A DNA stretch of 64,000 bases from Gari tellinella (taxonomy: Eukaryota > Mollusca > Bivalvia > Cardiida > Psammobiidae): the NCBI GenBank assembly GCA_922989275.2, contig OV277869.1, forward strand, positions 39,602,189-39,666,188. The letters run 5' to 3'. Shown here one piece after another: positions 43,814 to 53,943 of this stretch. The notes under the pieces were generated by a model. That model saw only the letters and a list, made by a program, of their open reading frames with translations, made no database searches and was not told the DNA's origin. Both the position numbers and the translations under genes were made by a program. Numbering within the stretch: position 1 is the first letter of the stretch; each line of letters starts with the position of its first letter.

Positions 43814-44112
43814 TACAGTGGAGAATCTGTTATTCTTTCCCGTTTAAACGCAAACGTACGCAAAGCACTAAAACGTAGAAAAGAACAACTTTTGGACAAT
43901 TCTGATATTTCATGTTTATCTTGGTTGCAAACAGTTTGGAGCCAGATCAGACGCCAGGTAACCCGGCGTCTGATCAGGCTCCAAACTGTTTGCCACCAAG
44001 ATAAACATGAAATATCAGAATTGTCCAAAAGTTGTTCTTTTCTACGTTTTAGTGCTTTGCGTTTGCGTACGTTTGCGTTTAAACGGGAACGAATAACAGA
44101 GTCTCCACTGTA
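43814..44112. mobile_element. Family A, fully mirror-symmetric copy (A34)
   Basis: Both ends carry the long GTTTAAACGC arm. The left reads GTTTAAACGCAAACG ... TGTTTATCTTGG into the core; the right is its complement all the way to CCACTGTA. The short arm (TAGCGTAAACGCG) found in every other complete copy is absent. 299 bp, a near-perfect palindrome apart from a 6-bp gap and a few substitutions. Confidence 0.9.
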
Positions 44113-44119
44113 TCATATA

Positions 44120-44307
44120 TTAACACTTTCACTGCCAATGGCGCCAAACGGCGACTTTACAACAATTTTGATTCTGATCAGACACCGCAAAACGCGCTGT
44201 CTGATCAAGATCCAAATTGTTTGACATTCTACATTGAAATCTTACTTTGAAACGAACTTGCAAGCAACACAGTTGAAGCAGACGACAGTGAAACGATGAA
44301 GGGGTAA
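44120..44307 (-). mobile_element. Family C copy (C9)
   Basis: TTAACACTTTCACTGCCAATG, GCGCCAAACGGCGACTTT, core about 44160-44223 (worn apex GCAAAACGCGC), GAAGCAGACGACAG, GATGAAGGGGTAA. 7 bp from A34. Confidence 0.78.
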
Positions 44308-44335
44308 AAATCTCACGACTAATTTGGCATTAAAA

Positions 44336-44428
44336 TAGTTAAAATATATATTTTCCTACATTTTATTGCATTGCGTTTTCATCTAGTTTTGTTTAAACGG
44401 GAACGAAAAACATTGTCTCAAATGTAAC
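44336..44428 (-). mobile_element. Family A end fragment (A35)
   Basis: CTACATTTTATTGCATTGCG, GTTTAAACGGGAACG and CATTGTCTCAAATGTA. Confidence 0.65.
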
Positions 44429-44456
44429 GAAACAGGTTGGGCGACTCAGACACATG

Positions 44457-44697
44457 TACAGTGCTCTCTCCCTACAACGACCCCCTCCATACAACGACCA
44501 TTGACGCTGTTTGACGAGCGACAAAAAACTTGAATCCAGATCAGACGCCGCGTTACGTGGCGTCTGATCTGGATTCAAGCTGTTTTCAGATGTACATGTA
44601 AGTAAAGTCTTTATTGTCCCTCCCTATAACAAATCCTTCCAAAACAACTCACGCATTATCTGTCTCCTATTGGGTTTTGTAGAGAGGGGGCACTGTA
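44457..44697 (-). mobile_element. Family B copy (B12), shortened
   Basis: TACAGTGCTCTCTCCCTAC to GAGAGGGGGCACTGTA, 241 bp. The left body is deleted (ATTGACGCTGTTTGACGAGC). The core at about 44525-44587 is well preserved. Confidence 0.82.
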
Positions 44698-44759
44698 TAT
44701 GCTGATAAAGTCGAATGTCTGTCATCTTGTTTGCAATGGGCAGTACATTGTTAGGTTAA

Positions 44760-45000
44760 CTCTCATTTAATGGAAAGCACGCTACTTTTAAATCTCTGAG
44801 CCAATTCGAAACGCTTAGTAATTGTAATCTGATCAGGCCCCATACTTGCATGGACACACCATTTCAGCTGAGTCTGATATTGTTCTAAAGCGTTTGAATG
44901 GTCAGATTTGAGCAGAATGCTAAATTGACCAATCACAAGGCTTGAGAATGGCCACAAACTCAACGCAAACGCTCTATAAGCATAGGCACTGTCTCCTTAA
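44760..45000. mobile_element. Foldback element T1
   Basis: GAAACGCTTAG ... AAAGCGTTTGAATGGTCAGA and TTGACCAATCACAAGGCTTG, then AACGCAAACGCTCTATAAGC. Shares ATTTGAGC, GACCAATCA and AACGCT-CTATAAGC blocks with T2. Less symmetric than T2. Confidence 0.5.
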
Positions 45001-45065
45001 CGAAATACGTAACAACCCTTTGACGTAATGTCATCAGATGGAGAACAGCAGCGCTTTCAGTTTTG

Positions 45066-45264
45066 TACATTAACACCTCTCTAATACGACCACTAAATAA
45101 CGTTAACCATTAAAAGCAGGTGACTTATTAAAGTAAGGCGAAAGTTAAACAACATGTACGTTTAGAAACTTTTTGTTTTAGGCTCACCTTGTATTAAGCT
45201 GTCACTTGACTTAATAAATTAAATGACCTTTTTAAAGTGGTCGTATTAGAGAGGTTTTACTGTA
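45066..45264. mobile_element. Element R: pogo-like MITE, 199 bp
   Basis: Left TACATTAACACCTCTCTAAT plus ACGACCAC is mirrored at the right by GTGGTCGTATTAGAGAGG plus TTTTACTGTA. TA at both ends. Interior without core hairpin. Confidence 0.75.
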
Positions 45265-45493
45265 TCATTTTTTTTGTTCACATATATACCAAGGATAGGA
45301 AATTATATTATTTTTTCTAGATAATGATACCGGAAATAGTTTCGATTACATTTCTGTCAAGTTGTGTCAAAATTTCTACCGATCGTTGACATAACTATAT
45401 AGGCAATCTTTATATCTGATTCAATGGAACAGTTTGCGGAAAACGTCATATACCCACACTGTTTGCAATAGAAATAAATGGTTTGACCTTACA

Positions 45494-45743
45494 TACAGTG
45501 GAGAATCTGTTATTCTTTCCCGTTTAAACGCAAACGTACGCAAACGCAAAGTACTAAAATGTAGAAAAGAACAACTTTTGGACAATTCTGATATTTCATG
45601 TTTATCTTGGTGGCAAACAGTTTGGAGCCTGATCAGACGCCGGGTTACCCGGCGTCTGATCTGGCTCCAAACTATTTGCACTGCAAATAATAGATTTAGC
45701 GTAAACGCGTTTATTGGGAAAGAATAACAGTTTCTCCACTGTA
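45494..45743 (+). mobile_element. Family A, young 250-bp copy (A36)
   Basis: TACAGTGGAGAATCTG to CAGTTTCTCCACTGTA; core 45614-45678. A scraps precede (45421-45480) and follow (GTTACGTCTTCTCCACTG at 45754; TACAGTGGAAAGGGTG at 45785). Confidence 0.92.
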
Positions 45744-45836
45744 CATTTACTGGGTTACGTCTTCTCCACTGAACCGACACTCTCTACAGTGGAAAGGGTG
45801 TTACTTTTTTCCAATACAACTTTATAAACATATATT

Positions 45837-46175
45837 TACAGCGCTCAACCTCTACAATGACACCCAATGGGAGACAAATAGTATGTGCGTTGTTCGGTAG
45901 GAGTCGTTATAGGGAGGGATATTGGCTAACATTTACAATCAGCATGAATCCAGATCAGACGCCGCGAAACGCGGCGTCTAATCTGGATTCAAGCTGTTTG
46001 TCACTCGTTATTAAGTTGTTTTTTATGTAACTTTGAGAAAAACAGCAGACGACAACTTTAAGCAGACGATTTTTCAGCAGTATATGCCTTACACATAATT
46101 GTCCTGTATAGGGAAGTGCGGCAAGGGTCGTTGTGAGGAGAGAGTCGTTGTTATGATGGCCGTTGTAGGTATGTA
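45837..46175 (+). mobile_element. Family B copy (B13), right tip lost
   Basis: TACAGCGCTCAACCTCTAC, ATGGGAGACAAATAG, GCGTTGTTCGG, core about 45932-45999 (apex GCCGCGAAACGCGGC), GCAGACGACAAC, TAGGGAAGTGCGGC, CCGTTGTAGG. The final CACTGTA is replaced by TATGTATG. Confidence 0.82.
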
Positions 46176-46276
46176 TGTTAAAGCCTTTTGCCCATCTCAA
46201 ACAGTTTTAAGCAATAGCATGCGATCTGCGCTGTTTATGGAACATTTATACTTCCTCTATATAGAGGTAGCTTTTA

Positions 46277-46340
46277 AAGCGACGTGGTAGCGCTTTCGCC
46301 TAGCATGAACGAGACGCATGTTGGCATCCCAGTCGGAGCT
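46277..46340 (+). repeat. tRNA-Ala(AGC)-like relic or SINE head
   Basis: GTGGTAGCGCTTTCGCCTAG continues CATGAACGAG, corresponding to D arm and anticodon arm (AGC) of alanine tRNA. GGCATCCCAGTCGGAGC fills the T-arm/acceptor position poorly. Cloverleaf pairing is imperfect and a GGTTCGA box B is absent, so this is a pseudo-tRNA or SINE fragment rather than a functional gene. Confidence 0.4.
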
Positions 46341-46468
46341 GAACTATGTTAGTGTGTTGCCATAAAACGGGCTTCAAACTGTTGTCTATGCAGATTTAAG
46401 CGAATCATTGTCATTTTCAAAACATTTTTTTTGTCAACATATTATTGCATTGTGATAAGTGTTGTTAC

Positions 46469-46957
46469 ATTATTTCACTGCCAAGGTGTATCGTCTGCGT
46501 TTACCCTCTTACAGTGGAGAATCTGTTATTCTTTCCCGTTTAAACGCAAACGTACGCAAACACAAAGCACTAAAACGTAGAAAAGAACAACGTTTGGACA
46601 ATTCTGATAATTCTTGTTTATTTTGGTGGCAAACAGTTTGGAGCCTGATCAGACGCCGGGTTACCCGGCGTCTGATCTGGCTCCAAACTGTTTGCATTGC
46701 AAATAATAGTTTTAACGTAAACGCGTTTATTGGGAAAAATTAACAGATTCTCCACTGTACGCCAAAATATTGACTAAAATGACAGTGCCGTCTGCAATTA
46801 ATCTTTAGTCAGCGTAAGGGTTGCTTTGACTGAAGACATGTCGATACAAGTGTAAAACAGTTTGGATCATGATCATACACCGGGTTACGCGGCGTCTGAT
46901 CGGGATCCATACTGTTTGCAAACTCGCCTTTTGGCGCCATTGGCAGTGAGAGAGTTA
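46469..46957 (+). mobile_element. Family C copy (C10) hosting A38
   Basis: TATTTCACTGCCAAGG, ATCGTCTGCGTTTACCC; after A38, CGCCAAAATATTGAC, GACTGAAGACATGTCGATAC, core (AACAGTTTGGATCATGATC) and GGCGCCATTGGCAGTGAG. The host sequence joins cleanly as CCCTCTTA/CGCCAAAA. Confidence 0.75.
46510..46759 (+). mobile_element. Family A, young 250-bp copy (A38) inside C10
   Basis: TACAGTGGAGAATCTG to CAGATTCTCCACTGTA; core 46630-46694. TA duplicated within the host C sequence. Confidence 0.92.
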
Positions 46958-47000
46958 CTTAAACAAACGGGGAAATAATAACGTTTTTCCGCAGTTGAAC

Positions 47001-47356
47001 TGATGTGAACCATGTATTCCCCTATTGAAACTGCGTCTCTTATTTAGCCGACCGTCCATAAATCTTTATTATATTTCTTGGATATTTAGGAAGAATTCAC
47101 ACCCCAAATAACACAAAATGAAAAGTCTTAGTTGAATCTTAATTCTTTCATCGAAATCATTTTGATAAATCGGTCGACTGTTACAACACTTATTATCTAA
47201 TTAGTTAACACTAATAAATTATTCAAGAATAAACTATTCGAAACTTTAAATTATTAGATAAATAACCGAAACTTGACATTGCTGTAATAATCTCAGTAAT
47301 TTGTAGGTAATTGTAAAAGTACCATAATCACATTCTGATTAATGGGGTTAACTGTT
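47001..47356. other. AT-rich spacer
   Basis: Nothing recognised. Confidence 0.25.
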
Positions 47357-47602
47357 TACAGTGGATAATATGTTATTCTTTCCCAATAAAACACGTTTAT
47401 TCTCAAAAACGATTATTTCCACTGCAAACAATTTAGAGCAAGATCAGACGCCGGAAACCCGACGCCGGAAACCCGGCGTCTGATCAAGCTCAAAACTGTT
47501 TGTCACTAAGAATAAAAAAATAGTCAGACTTGTCGAAGAGTTTTCATTTTCCTCATTTTATTGCAGTGCGTTTGCATATGGTTGGCGTTTAAATTGTAAA
47601 GA

Positions 47603-49155
47603 GATTTAGGATCTATCATGAGTCGATGTATGAGACTAGCTGATCTCAACCGAGTCTAGAATTGAAATGTTATTACGAGAGTCTTGGCGAGCTTAATAAC
47701 TTTCTATTCTTGACGAGGTTGAGATCAGCTTGTCTCATACATCGACTCATAACAGTTTTTTTCTCTCACATAACCAGCAATTTAATGTATTTTTAAAGCA
47801 ATACTTTTTTTTAGAATTCCAGTGACGTAATAATGTCTTTATAAATAGTGACGTTAGAGTGACGTCATCAAAATGATCTCACACATGTTGGAGACAAAGT
47901 GAATCTAACACCACCGTTAGTGTCAAATAAGGATATCCCATCCGAGGTTTGAAGATAATTTAGAAGCACGAGGCTCCGCCGAGTGCTCTTGAATATCTTC
48001 ATACCGAGGTTGGGATATCCACCTGACACTCAACTGAGGTGTTAGACTTATTTTCTCACCTCGTCAACCCTTAAAACGCGTTCAACTTGCTATACAGTGG
48101 CGAGTTGTTTGGCGGACTGAAATCTATGTAAACATTTCCAAAGAACATATTCAGAAAAAAAGAAGTACACTAGTTTCAACAACTTAATATATTAACACAT
48201 GTGTGATTATTTAAAATCGTATCCTCACTTGATTTATTAACTATATAGCCTTTATGAACTGAATATAGATCTACTAACCAGATTCGTTAGCGAGAGTTTG
48301 GCTGTAATGTCAAGGAGGATATTCTAATGCGCTAATCAATGCATGCATGGCGACGTTATGACGACGTCATGACAACGGCAATAACAAACAATGTTCGGCT
48401 TGTCTGTCCGGACAGATAAGGTTTTATCCTGTCACGTGCCTACGTTCCTGACGGATAAAGCTTTGCTTTATTATGCTAGTCGGTCACATGACCGATGTTA
48501 TTATGTCAGTTGGTCACATGACCTGCAGCCGGAACTAATTTTTTCCACCGAGACGCTTATTTTCCCCGCTGTTAGGAAAGGTATTCTAAAACTCTTTCAA
48601 CAGAATCCGACGTGTAACGACGTTTATTCGAACTATTCGATGCAATCAAAGCGTAATAGAGTACGCGCAACCAGTGGCTTGCTGAGATACGTCTATAATT
48701 GTCCACCTTTTAGATTTCCTGAGTGAAAAACACTAGATTTTTAAAGTTCTTTTATTTCTTTTCAACGTAACTAGGGTGTGACGTCACTGACGTCATCTAT
48801 ATAATAGCGCGCTTTCCTAGTTCTTTAGTGAGAATCTTATCTAGACCAAAAATGATTCTAGCTTTTAAAAAAGCATTCTCTATTTATTTTACTATTGTGA
48901 CAAGGATCAATGGAATAGTTTGTCCTTAGTTTTGAATGAGAAATGTTATCTGACTCGGCTTCCGAAAATATCAGGTTCGCCTGCGGCTCGGCAAACCTGA
49001 TATATTTATCCGCCTTGTCAGATAATATTTCTCATTCAAAGCTAGTCACCAAATATTCTCTTTATCTCACACCCCCTAGATTTCGGGATACCTCTGCCCG
49101 AGAGGGGAGAAAAGGATATTCGTGATCGTTGTTGGCTATTGAAAACAGTTGTATG
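47603..49155. mobile_element. Foldback complex E6-E8
   Basis: Three different palindromes: 47620-47770 (GAGTCGATGTATGAGAC arms, apex GAGAGTCTTGGCGAGC), 47895-48065 (GGATATCCCA arms, apex GAGGCTCCGCCGAG) and 48930-49060 (AATGAGAAATGTTATCTGAC arms, apex CGCCTGCGGCTCGGC). TGACGTCA occurs at 47860, 48779 and 48788. TTGTTTGGCGGACTGAAATC recalls E1 and E2. Whether it is one element or several is unresolved. Confidence 0.6.
48779..48805 (+). promoter_or_regulatory. Double CRE-like site plus TATA-like box
   Basis: TGACGTCA at 48779-48786 and again at 48788-48795, then TATATAAT at 48798-48805. CRE plus nearby TATA is a classic RNA polymerase II promoter layout (established knowledge). No gene is identified downstream, so activity is inference only. 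Confidence 0.35.
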
Positions 49156-49220
49156 TATGTGAGAATGACGTCTTCTCCACTGTATTCTGTCCTCGGGCAT
49201 AATGCAATGCAAATTGGCGT

Positions 49221-49425
49221 GATACAGTACAGAAGACGTTAATATTCTCTTCCATTTTTAAAGCAAAGGCATCGCAATAAAACATTGGAGAAAAAACCAG
49301 CTTTTACACGATTGTCACGAATGATTTTGAACTGAATTGCAAGAAGTTTGAACCTGACCATACGCAAAGTCGTATGCAATGGAAGTTACATGTATAATTG
49401 TTACATAAAAACGCGTTTTTCTACA
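49221..49425 (+). mobile_element. Degenerate family A copy (A41)
   Basis: TACAGTACAGAAGACG, AAAGCAAAGGCATCGCAATA, AGAAGTTTGAACCTGACC, ATGCAATGGAAGTTAC and AAAAACGCGTTTTTC. Core arm and right terminus are lost. Confidence 0.55.
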
Positions 49426-49478
49426 AGATTAAAGTCTTTTATTCTGTATCAGGTTGTAATCTTGACACACATATTCAG

Positions 49479-50064
49479 CTCCCTCTCCGAAACAACACAC
49501 AATTGGAGACAAATATTGTGTGTGCTGTTGTTACAGAGAGGGGAAATTAAAACCCTTAGGATGCGAAGTACAGTGGAGAATCTGTTATTCTTTCCCAATA
49601 AACGCGTTTACGCTAAAACTATTATTTGCAGTGCAAACAGTTTGGAGCCAGATCAGACGCCGGGTAACCCGGCGTCTGATCAGGCTCCAAACTGTTTGCC
49701 ACCAAGATAAACAAGAATGATCAAAATTGTCCAAAAGTTGTTCTTTTCTACGTTTTAGTGCTTTGCGTTTGCGTACGTTTGCGTTTAAACGGGAAAGAAT
49801 AACAGATTCTCCACTGTACGACTTGGCTTACATTGCAAACACGGCGACGGCGTCGGATCTGGGTTTTTAATAGTTTATCACTTGTCATTATGTTTCTTCC
49901 GTCTAATATCTAGTATTATAATTTTTAGAAACGACAATATCAAGCAGACGACGTTGCAGCAGTGATAGGGTTAGACATAAATGCATTGTTTGTGGGAACA
50001 GCGTCAAACATAGTTGAAAGGAGGGAATCGTTGATGGGAAGGCAGTCTTAGGAAGAGAGTACAA
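49479..50064 (+). mobile_element. Family B copy (B14) hosting A42
   Basis: TTCAGCTCCCTCTCC and GAGACAAATATTGTG precede A42. CGACTTGGCTTACATTGC, GCAGACGACGTTGCAGC and GGAGGGAATCGTTG follow. The core is reduced to GGCGACGGCGTCGG. Confidence 0.72.
49569..49818 (-). mobile_element. Family A, young 250-bp copy (A42) inside B14
   Basis: TACAGTGGAGAATCTG to CAGATTCTCCACTGTA; core 49634-49698. B sequence continues in register on both sides. Confidence 0.92.
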
Positions 50065-50068
50065 TGCT

Positions 50069-50421
50069 CCGGGTTGCTCCCTCTCTACAATATCACGCGA
50101 TGTGAGACAATTACTATATGTGTTGTTGGGAGGGAGATGTTTCATGGAGGGACAAGTAATGCCCTTAGAGTGGAAGCAGTTGGAATCCAGATCAGACACC
50201 GCTTAACGCGGCGACTGATCTGGAATCAAAATGTTTGTCAGTAATCGTAATAACTTTGAGAAAAAACAGCAGATAAAACCTTTAATATAATTATAAAAAC
50301 CAGAAGATATTTCAGCTTGACAGAGTAGGGCATTATTGTCTTGTATGGAAGAGCAGCGGGAAGTATTTTTTTTTGGAGAGAATCGTTGTTGGTAGGGCCG
50401 CTGTAGAAAGGGAGTTCTGTA
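50069..50421 (+). mobile_element. Family B copy (B15)
   Basis: GTTGCTCCCTCTCTACAATA to AGAAAGGGAGTTCTGTA. Core slightly worn (GTTGGAATCCAGATCAG ... CGCGGCGACTGATCTGG). Follows B14 almost without gap. Confidence 0.8.
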
Positions 50422-50684
50422 TACCTAATTCTTTTTTCAAACAATCTGTCATTTTCGAAATATTTTATAATGTCCAACGAGACTTAAAACCTAATAGCAA
50501 ATATACATTTTACAATCCTACTACCATGAAAGAAATATAAATATAACGAGCAAAAAGTCTTTAAATTAGATTACATACATTGACATTTAAACTAACCCAG
50601 AGAACAATCACTGGTAACTTCGAAAGCATTTATTTCGGCTTTTAAACCGTATGCTTTCTACTCCGTTTATAGAGTCTAGTGAAT
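50422..50684. other. AT-rich spacer
   Basis: Nothing recognised. Confidence 0.25.
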
Positions 50685-50790
50685 GTCAAACAGTGTAGGC
50701 CAAGAACCGTTGTTGTGTTAATGACGCGGCGGCTTGTCTTGACCTACACTGTTTGCAATGTAATCAGTCTGGGGTTTTGATGGTTTCAAA
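50685..50790. repeat. J-type core hairpin (J2)
   Basis: CAAACAGTGTAGGCCAAG and CTTGTCTTGACCTACACTG form the arms, with a loose apex. GTTTGCAATGTAATCAGTCT follows, as in J1. No terminal repeat identified. Confidence 0.55.
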
Positions 50791-50969
50791 TCTTTGATTT
50801 TAATCCGTCTATAGTCAGCGTCGTGTTTCTAAAATTTTGACTCAGTACGCATACGTTCATAAAATACAACACTGAACACAATATCGTTCGATACTATCAG
50901 TTCCATAAAAGGGAAGAAAAATCGATTAATTTTGAGAAATGTATTAGATGTAGCAGTGGAATTCTAGTG

Positions 50970-51510
50970 AATAAATATAGGATATTACATGAGTGTTCAT
51001 AATTTATTGGATTTATTAAACGAGTCTTTTAGAAAACGATAAAAACGAGGCTTTGCCGAGTTTTTATCGTTTTCTAAAACGACGAGTTTGATAAATCCAA
51101 TAAATTATTAACACGAATGTTATATTCTTTTTATAACATAACCTAGAAAAGTTATTTATCGCAGCCTTTGAGGTCAAGTGAATGCTCTGCGCGATATAAG
51201 TAGATCTATACAGGAAAAAAGTTGTTCCAAATTAACCCCGTTCACTAGCATAATGTTTATATTATTATATGTATTAATAAGCACTTTCATGTAGATCTAA
51301 TATTGATTATTTTAATTACAACAAAAAATTATAAATTGAATCTACATGATGGAAAGAAGACGTTGGAAATTGAACGCATATAACACATTTTAACGACGAA
51401 CGACGTCGTGGCGTACGTCATTTGCATAATTATTTAACTAGTTATATATGACATTTAAACAACGGGTGTTATTCAACGCTCACGCCGTCTGTTATGTTAT
51501 AAACGGCATT
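50970..51510. mobile_element. Foldback element E9
   Basis: The palindrome 50970-51147 (TAATTTATTGGATTTATTAA, TTTTAGAAAACGATAAAAA) has apex CGAGGCTTTGCCGAG. The outer right-arm end (TTTATAACATAACC) recurs inverted at about 51493 (GTTATGTTATAAA). AACGACGTCGTGGCGTACG lies in between. Same architecture as E3. Confidence 0.65.
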
Positions 51511-52786
51511 ACATTCTGAAGTAAATATGATGATCAAAAAATCAGTAAAATCTACTTTCACTCTATTTTGTGTACCGATAATTTGGGGACCAGGAAAATA
51601 GTCTGCTGCTTTGAAATGCGGTGTCACCGAAGTGTTTCTATTCTGCGGTTATTGAAAATATTTCCTCGATATTGTTTAATTTAATCATGTGTATACAAGT
51701 AGATAATTTCCAAATATGCCTGAATAATATTCACGTGTTACATGATAGGGCTTAGTTCAATTCCGTTTCAGGCACTTTACAGTAATACTCAATGTTACAA
51801 GTTCTCTTATAAACGGTTTCAAATCCTACTATCAAACACGTTTAAACAGAAATACTGTTTTCAGAACTTCCACTAGATATATTAATATTTTGGTTTTCTT
51901 TTCATTCCATAAAAACTGTAATTCATTTTGAAACCAATATAAGTATACTCTCAAGAATTTCGATTTTCAAAAATACGGCTCAAGTATGTGTTGTTATGCT
52001 AAAATACATGGCCAATGCACGAATCTATGGTATATCAGCCACAAAGTAATCCTGTATTATATTCATGAGACTTGGCTTATATTTCATTTATATTGTACAC
52101 TACAAATGAGATAAAAATGCTTGATTGCATTAGTGAGAGATGGGAGGACATCAATTAGATCAAATAGAACGGTTATGATCCATTATTCATTCCACTAATG
52201 TCGCATAGAGATGCTTGAGTTTTTTCTTGTCGAGACAGCATAATGCAAAGGCAATCAGCAAGGATTAATGGCCGCAATATGAATCTCTGTAGATCCATTC
52301 ATTATGATTTACCAAGAGTTCTGAATATTAATCTAGTCACCGCTATGATTTGTCTGCATAGAAAAAATGTCTTCTGCATTTTGATTTCGCATAAAGTTTT
52401 TAGCTACAGACGAACTTTAATATCTCAAACCCATCTAAGTCAATGCATGTCCGTATTTTGAAGCTCACACGTAGCAATGCGGTTTTTTATTTCAGGAAGT
52501 TCATAATAATAAAATTCAACTGCAGAAAAAACAAGTTATTTTGAATTAAGCCAGCTTAAGATACCGATGTTCGACTATTAGGGCTCTTTTCGATTTGAAC
52601 TTGGATACTTGGATGTAAGCATGAATCATAATATTGAGCGACATTAAGCCGATCTCGATAATTTCTTGCGTCTGTTTCGTTTTTTGTTGGGATTGTATGG
52701 TAGTGCTTATATGGGAAAACTTTAATGCATGCAGTAAAGGCGACCCTAAGCGTTATTCTGGAAGTAGCTTGTACTTCAAAATGCAA
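51511..52786. other. Longest element-free stretch
   Basis: About 1.3 kb without a recognised repeat. A 72-codon frame at 52243-52461 has no identifiable domain and no splice context I trust, so I call nothing here. Confidence 0.35.
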
Positions 52787-53148
52787 TACAGCGCTCCCTC
52801 TCTACAACGGCCCTCCCAACAACGATTCCCTCTTCACAACGACGCTTGCTGCTGATCCCGAAACAAGAAATTATGTTCAACCTTTTTACGTCTGCAATAA
52901 TCTTCTGCTTAAAGTTGTCGTCTGCTGTATTTCTCAAAATTACATATTGGGCATTTTGACATAACAAACCTTAGTGACGAGTGACAAACAGCTTGAATCC
53001 AGATCAGACGCCGCGTTACGCGGCGTCTGATCTGGATTCAAGCTGTTTGCAAATGTAACCCTATTTCCCTCCCTGTAACGACTCCCTCCGAACAACGCAC
53101 ACATTTGTTGTCTCCCATTGGATGTCGTTGTAGAGAGGGAGCGCTGTA
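52787..53148 (-). mobile_element. Family B copy (B16), full length, perfect core
   Basis: TACAGCGCTCCCTCTCTAC to GAGAGGGAGCGCTGTA, 362 bp. Core 52986-53050 perfect (apex GCCGCGTTACGCGGC). Best-preserved B copy here. Confidence 0.92.
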
Positions 53149-53205
53149 ATTAGCTTATAACCTTCAGTACATTACCCTATTAATTAAAAGACGTCTACTA
53201 TTGAT

Positions 53206-53429
53206 TTACTGTGGAGAATACGTTATTATTTCCGTTCAAACGAAAACGAAACGCAAACGCATTGCAATAAAAAGTAGAAAAGAACAGCGTTTTGACAATT
53301 CTGACAACTCATGTTTTTAATCTGAGTGGCAAGCATTAAGCCTGATCAGACGCCGGATTACCCGACGTCCGATCTATTTTGAAACGTTTTGCAATGGAAA
53401 TAATATTTTTACCGTTTCTCCACTTTAGT
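53206..53429 (+). mobile_element. Family A copy (A43), older
   Basis: TTACTGTGGAGAATACG, CGAAACGCAAACGCATTGC, core weak (CATTAAGCCTGATCAGACG), CCGTTTCTCCACTTTA. Confidence 0.75.
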
Positions 53430-53439
53430 ATTAGTGTAC

Positions 53440-53689
53440 TACAGTGGATAATCTGTTATTCTTTCCCGTTTAAACGCAAACGTACGCAAACGCAAAGCAC
53501 TAAAACGTAGAAAAGAACAACTTTTGGACAATTCTGATATTTCATGTTTATCTTGGTGGCAAACATTTTGGAGCCTGATCAGACGCCGGGTTACCCGGCG
53601 TCTGATCTGGCTCCAAACTGTTTGCACTGCAAATAATAGTTTTAGCGTAAACGCGTTTATTGGGAAAGAATAACACATTCTCCACTGTA
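53440..53689 (+). mobile_element. Family A, young 250-bp copy (A44)
   Basis: TACAGTGGATAATCTG to CACATTCTCCACTGTA; core 53560-53624. Confidence 0.92.
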
Positions 53690-53701
53690 CATGTACTAGA
53701 T

Positions 53702-53943
53702 TGTACAGTAGAAAGGAGAGGACGTTTTTCAATCCTGTTCAATAGAAAAGAAAAGAAAACGCAATGCAATAAAATGTAGAAAATGACACGTTGTCGAAAA
53801 TGATGTTTTTTTATTTTTAATTTGGTGGCACCACGTTTTGAGCCTGTCCTCTGGTCTGGCAAAATATGTTTACAATGAGCATGCTAGTTTTAGATTATAC
53901 AAACGCGTGTATTGGGAAAAGGATAACTTATTCACAACTACAT
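53702..53943 (+). mobile_element. Degenerate family A copy (A45)
   Basis: TACAGTAGAAAGGAGAGGACG, AACGCAATGCAATAAAATG, TTTGAGCCTGTCCTCTGG, TTTAGATTATACAAACGCG. Third A copy in a row in the same orientation. Confidence 0.65.

Larger units (their letters stand above)
46364..47000 (-). mobile_element. Older family A copy (A39) hosting C10
   Basis: GGGCTTCAAACTG, TGTCATTTTCAAAAC and TATTATTGCATTGTG form an A body. After C10, AACAAACGGGGAAATAATAA and CGTTTTTCCGCAG close it. The left end is eroded. Confidence 0.6.
47357..49183 (-). mobile_element. Family A copy (A40) split by E6-E8 complex
   Basis: TACAGTGGATAATATG, core with a duplicated apex segment (GACGCCGGAAACCC twice), GCAGTGCGTTTGC and GTTTAAATTGTAAAG. 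The right tip GAGAATGACGTCTTCTCCACTG + TA reappears at 49160-49183. About 1.55 kb of foldback DNA lies between. Confidence 0.62.

Noticed and set aside
46277..46340. Functional tRNA-Ala gene
   Set aside because: Acceptor and T-arm pairing is poor and no canonical box B; listed only as a relic.
48391..48726. 111-codon frame in the E6-E8 complex
   Set aside because: No recognisable domain; overlaps repeated CRE-containing element sequence. It could be a captured exon, but I see no support.
52243..52461. 72-codon frame in the longest element-free stretch
   Set aside because: No family resemblance and AT-rich composition typical of random frames.
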